Under the pieces are notes generated by a model, which was not told where the DNA came from, searched no databases, and saw nothing but the letters and a program-made list of their open reading frames with translations. The translations under genes and the position numbers were made by a program. DNA of 33,516 bases from Chloroflexi bacterium OHK40 (lineage in GTDB: Bacteria > Chloroflexota > Chloroflexia > Chloroflexales > Chloroflexaceae), in assembly GCA_004367505.1 (NCBI GenBank), contig SFCB01000022.1, forward strand, positions 1-33,516, read 5' to 3'. The first letter of the stretch is position 1, and the number at the start of each line of letters is the position of its first letter. Below are positions 31,068 to 33,516 of this stretch, one piece after another.

Positions 31068-33516
31068 ATGAGCGATCTCGTCGAGGCCCTGCACAACCTG
31101 GCCCGTGAGCGCAGCCGGGGCGGCCCGAGCCCACTGATCGCCGTGCGCAGCCTGGCCGCCCGCGAGGGATCGCGCATCAGTCACCTTGGCATCAGCCAGC
31201 AGCTCGCTCAGGCCTGGGTGAGCGTTACCGGCGAGCCGTTCCGTCCCCACCAGTCGCTCGGGCTGGCGGCCATGCGCCGTGGCGAGCCGCTAGCCCTGGT
31301 GGGGGGGCTCGCTGCCCGCCAGTCGCTGCTTCTGCTCGCGGTGGAGGTGCTGCGGGCCGAGGGCGCTGCCACCGCCCTTCTGCTGGCCCCCGATGAGTCT
31401 GCCGCCGCCGCGCTGCGCGGTGAGCTACAGCGCCTCTTCGCGGCCCTGGGCGAGCCGCTGCGCGCGGGCCTGGCCTGTGGCCCCGAGGCCCGGCTGGCGA
31501 TCGGCGCGCAGGTGGTGGTGAGCACCCCCGCCGCCCTCCACGAGCGCCTGCTCCGCCACCACGCCCGGGCGTGGGCGAGTTTCTGGCCGCGCCTGCGTCT
31601 GTTGCTGGTCATCGATGCCCATTGTTACGATGGGCTCGGCATTGCTCACGTGGGCTGGCTGTTGCTCCGGGCCCGGCGCCTGTGCGCCCCTGTCCACCCG
31701 CCTCGGGTTGCGGCGACGGTGGCTCCGGTGGCGGCCTTCGAAGAGGGTCTGGCGCTGCTCTCCGGCGAGGCATGGCGCGTGGTGCCGGCCAATGATACGC
31801 CACGGCCCCGCAGCGCCGTAGCCCTCTGGCGCTCCACCGCCGACCAGCCCCGCGAGGCGGTGGCTGTGGCCCTCGGTCTCGCTCGCGCCGGCGCCAGGGC
31901 CCATATCGTCTGCGCGCCCTTCGAGGCGCCACTGCTCCGCGCGCTTGTTGGCCCCGACATGCCGGCGGTGACGGTCGGGCCGACTCCGCTTCCAGCCTCG
32001 GCCCAGATCCTGCTCGGGGTTGGGGTGGCGCGCCACCTGCGCGCCTGTAGCGACAGCGCGGCGCTTACGGTGCTCGTTCTTGGCGATGACCCCGCTGAGC
32101 GGACCCTGGCCCGGCTCGCCGCCCAGGGTGCTGAGCCGATCCCGCTCCTCGATGGCCCGCCCGCCGCGTGGGTGGTCGCGCCTGGCAACGCCTATCTCGC
32201 CGCCCAGCACCTCGTCTGTGCCGCCTCCGAGCTGCCGCTCGCCGCCGCCGAGGTGGCCGCCTGGGGCGTCGAGTCGATCGTCGAGCGCCTTGTGCTGCAC
32301 GGTCAGCTCGTGCGGCTCCCGGGGCCTGAGCCCGCCTGGCAACCTCTCCCGACCGGGAACGATCCCTACGGCCTCTTCGATCTGCGATCGGCCGGCGCCG
32401 ACCCCGTTCGCATCCGCGATGATCAGGGGACGCCCCTCGGGACCCTCGATCTCCCCGCCTTCGACCGCTGGGGCTTCGCCAGTGCCTCTCTGCCGCCTGT
32501 GCGCGGCGGCTTCCGTGTGCTCGGCCGGGATGAGGAGGGGCTCGAGCTGACCATCCGGGGCGCACCCGATGCCCGGCGCACCATGCCACTGCGCCGCTGC
32601 GCCGTGCGTGTGCGCGACCAGCGCGAGTCGCGCCGGCTGCGGGGCCGTGAGGTGGCCTGGGGGCGCGTGGTAGTGGAGGAGGAGGTCTACGGCTACCGCG
32701 AGGTCTCGCCTGGCAACGCTCCGGTCGAGCGGGTGATCAGCCCGCCCCTGAGCGCGAGTTGGAGCGCGCCAGCGCTCTGGGTAGAGCTCCCGGCGGCGGC
32801 GAGCGCCGGCGGCCAACTGGCAGGCTGGTCGCTCGTGATCGCCCTGCAACTTCAGGCGCTCTGTACCGTGAGCGACCTTGTGCCCGTCTACGACGATGAA
32901 GCGCGGCGGATCTACTTCGTCGACGCGCAGTCCGGCGGCAACGGCCTGGCGGCCTGGCTCTTCGCCGAGCTCGAAACAGTGCTGCCGATCGCCTACGATG
33001 TGGCCCTCGACTGCCGGGCCGACCCGTTGCTGGAGCCGCTCGCCCGTGCCGATAAGGACTGGCTCCTGGCGTTGCTCGCGGAGCAGGCACCTGGCCCGCC
33101 CCCGGCGGTTCCACCGTCGCGCCCGGCCACTGTGGCGGAGGAGCCCGCCAGCCCCGAGCCACGCCGCGATGCGCCGGAACCACCCGCAAGCCAGCGGCGT
33201 GCCGATCCGCCCGTTGCCAGGCGCGATCCTACTGCGCCGGCGGGCGCGCCGCGCCGGGCCGAAACCGCCACGCCTGGGACGCCTCCCCCGAGCCGAGGGC
33301 AGGATGGGCGCCCGCCTGAGCGCCGTGAGCCCTCCGCTCCGCGTGGCCGCCCGCGCCGGGTCGAGCCCACCCGGTCCCACGGGCGAACGGGAGCGCCGGC
33401 GCAGCCCCCCCTCCCGATTGAGCCCGTACCGCCGCCAGAGCCCGCTGCGCCGCGTCCGACGGCCATACCATCGGTTGCGCCGGCCCGCCCCGAGCCTCCC
33501 GGTGCTGCCCACGACC
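31068..33516 (+). CDS. Catalytically degenerate MrfA/YprA-like DUF1998 helicase homologue, 3' end cut by window
   Basis: Open from ATG 31068 (AGGAGG upstream) through the window end, at least 816 codons. The order follows DEAD/DEAH helicases of the MrfA/YprA type. A FRPHQ Q-motif is at 58-62. The Walker A position reads GGLAARQS (79-86) instead of GTASGKS, with the Lys lost. VVSTPAALHERLLRHH (about 152-167) matches motif Ib. Motif II is VIDAHCYDG (181-189), where MrfA-type proteins have VIDELHTYRG, so the catalytic Glu is gone. The expected arginine-finger motif is not seen. YLAAQHLVCAASELPL (about 376-391) and the DUF1998 core with VDAQSGGNG (618-626) remain, but its Cys cluster is reduced to one Cys (649). 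From about 674 the protein is Pro/Arg/Ala-rich and disordered. Probably a non-hydrolysing DNA-binding or scaffold protein. Confidence 0.8.
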   Translation, partial: MSDLVEALHNLARERSRGGPSPLIAVRSLAAREGSRISHLGISQQLAQAWVSVTGEPFRPHQSLGLAAMRRGEPLALVGGLAARQSLLLLAVEVLRAEGAATALLLAPDESAAAALRGELQRLFAALGEPLRAGLACGPEARLAIGAQVVVSTPAALHERLLRHHARAWASFWPRLRLLLVIDAHCYDGLGIAHVGWLLLRARRLCAPVHPPRVAATVAPVAAFEEGLALLSGEAWRVVPANDTPRPRSAVALWRSTADQPREAVAVALGLARAGARAHIVCAPFEAPLLRALVGPDMPAVTVGPTPLPASAQILLGVGVARHLRACSDSAALTVLVLGDDPAERTLARLAAQGAEPIPLLDGPPAAWVVAPGNAYLAAQHLVCAASELPLAAAEVAAWGVESIVERLVLHGQLVRLPGPEPAWQPLPTGNDPYGLFDLRSAGADPVRIRDDQGTPLGTLDLPAFDRWGFASASLPPVRGGFRVLGRDEEGLELTIRGAPDARRTMPLRRCAVRVRDQRESRRLRGREVAWGRVVVEEEVYGYREVSPGNAPVERVISPPLSASWSAPALWVELPAAASAGGQLAGWSLVIALQLQALCTVSDLVPVYDDEARRIYFVDAQSGGNGLAAWLFAELETVLPIAYDVALDCRADPLLEPLARADKDWLLALLAEQAPGPPPAVPPSRPATVAEEPASPEPRRDAPEPPASQRRADPPVARRDPTAPAGAPRRAETATPGTPPPSRGQDGRPPERREPSAPRGRPRRVEPTRSHGRTGAPAQPPLPIEPVPPPEPAAPRPTAIPSVAPARPEPPGAAHD

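Noticed and set aside
31425-33512. Long minus-strand open frame of almost 700 codons
   Set aside because: It is antisense to the plus-strand frame from 31068. Only the plus strand gives helicase and DUF1998 landmarks, a ribosome binding site and normal composition. The minus frame is low-complexity Arg/Gly/Pro.

Overview
The window is a GC-rich chromosomal stretch with densely packed genes on both strands. The best fit is a member of the Chloroflexota. Pointers are oleB-oleC-oleD, a secreted sortase carrying two copies of a 'FxETG...C...QWxERAR' repeat that I associate with exported Chloroflexota proteins, a helicase-like protein with a DUF1998-type end, and a DEDDh exonuclease fused to a WYL domain. 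This is taxonomic inference from gene content, not a phylogenetic placement. I see no rRNA, prophage, transposase, CRISPR array or replication origin.

Layout, left to right. (1) 1-165: short 31-bp tandem repeats carrying a GGGCGATCGCCC palindrome. (2) 211-2856 (+): a DppC-type peptide/opine ABC permease and a HyuB-type hydantoinase/oxoprolinase subunit. (3) 3044-4426 (-): tRNA-Arg(TCG) with its promoter and terminator, then a GNAT acetyltransferase and an atypical TrmB-like methyltransferase. (4) 4569-8244 (-): oleB-oleC-oleD of head-to-head long-chain olefin synthesis, with no oleA nearby. (5) 8401-9717 (-): a 48-codon enolase-superfamily remnant that looks internally deleted, and a PHB-depolymerase-like esterase. 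(6) 10042-13270: tRNA-Arg(CCG), a membrane-anchored dienelactone-hydrolase-like protein, and a coupled pair (-) of an SH3b membrane protein and an exonuclease-WYL fusion. (7) 13754-16233: metG and, convergent to it, a DoxX/DoxD membrane protein.

(8) 16750-18736 (+): a small exported YbaY-like protein ending in an LPxT-type sorting signal, followed by a sortase, a plausible substrate/enzyme pair. (9) 18794-19927 (-): the primary sigma factor, ending in a near-ideal hairpin terminator; its long upstream region folds into several hairpins. (10) 20511-23701 (+): a PPOX-fold flavin/F420 protein, then allantoate amidohydrolase and allantoinase with a 4-bp overlap (ureide use). (11) 23696-24172 (-): a redoxin-fold protein apparently lacking the peroxidatic cysteine. 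(12) 24490-29797 (+): a P2-type Ca2+/Mn2+ ATPase with a structured leader, a Tat-exported ferritin-like protein, an ECF sigma factor and an RskA-type anti-sigma factor. (13) 29866-29923: paired GC-rich palindromes. (14) 30043-30885 (-): an alpha/beta hydrolase. (15) 31068 to the window end (+): a large protein with the architecture of an MrfA/YprA-type DUF1998 helicase in which every motif I could check is degenerate, followed by a proline/arginine-rich tail.

The strongest candidates for something undescribed are the dead helicase homologue (31068-33516), the exonuclease-WYL/SH3b membrane protein pair (11205-13270), and the YbaY-like protein/sortase pair (16750-18736). All functions are read from sequence motifs recalled from known families; no database search was run.
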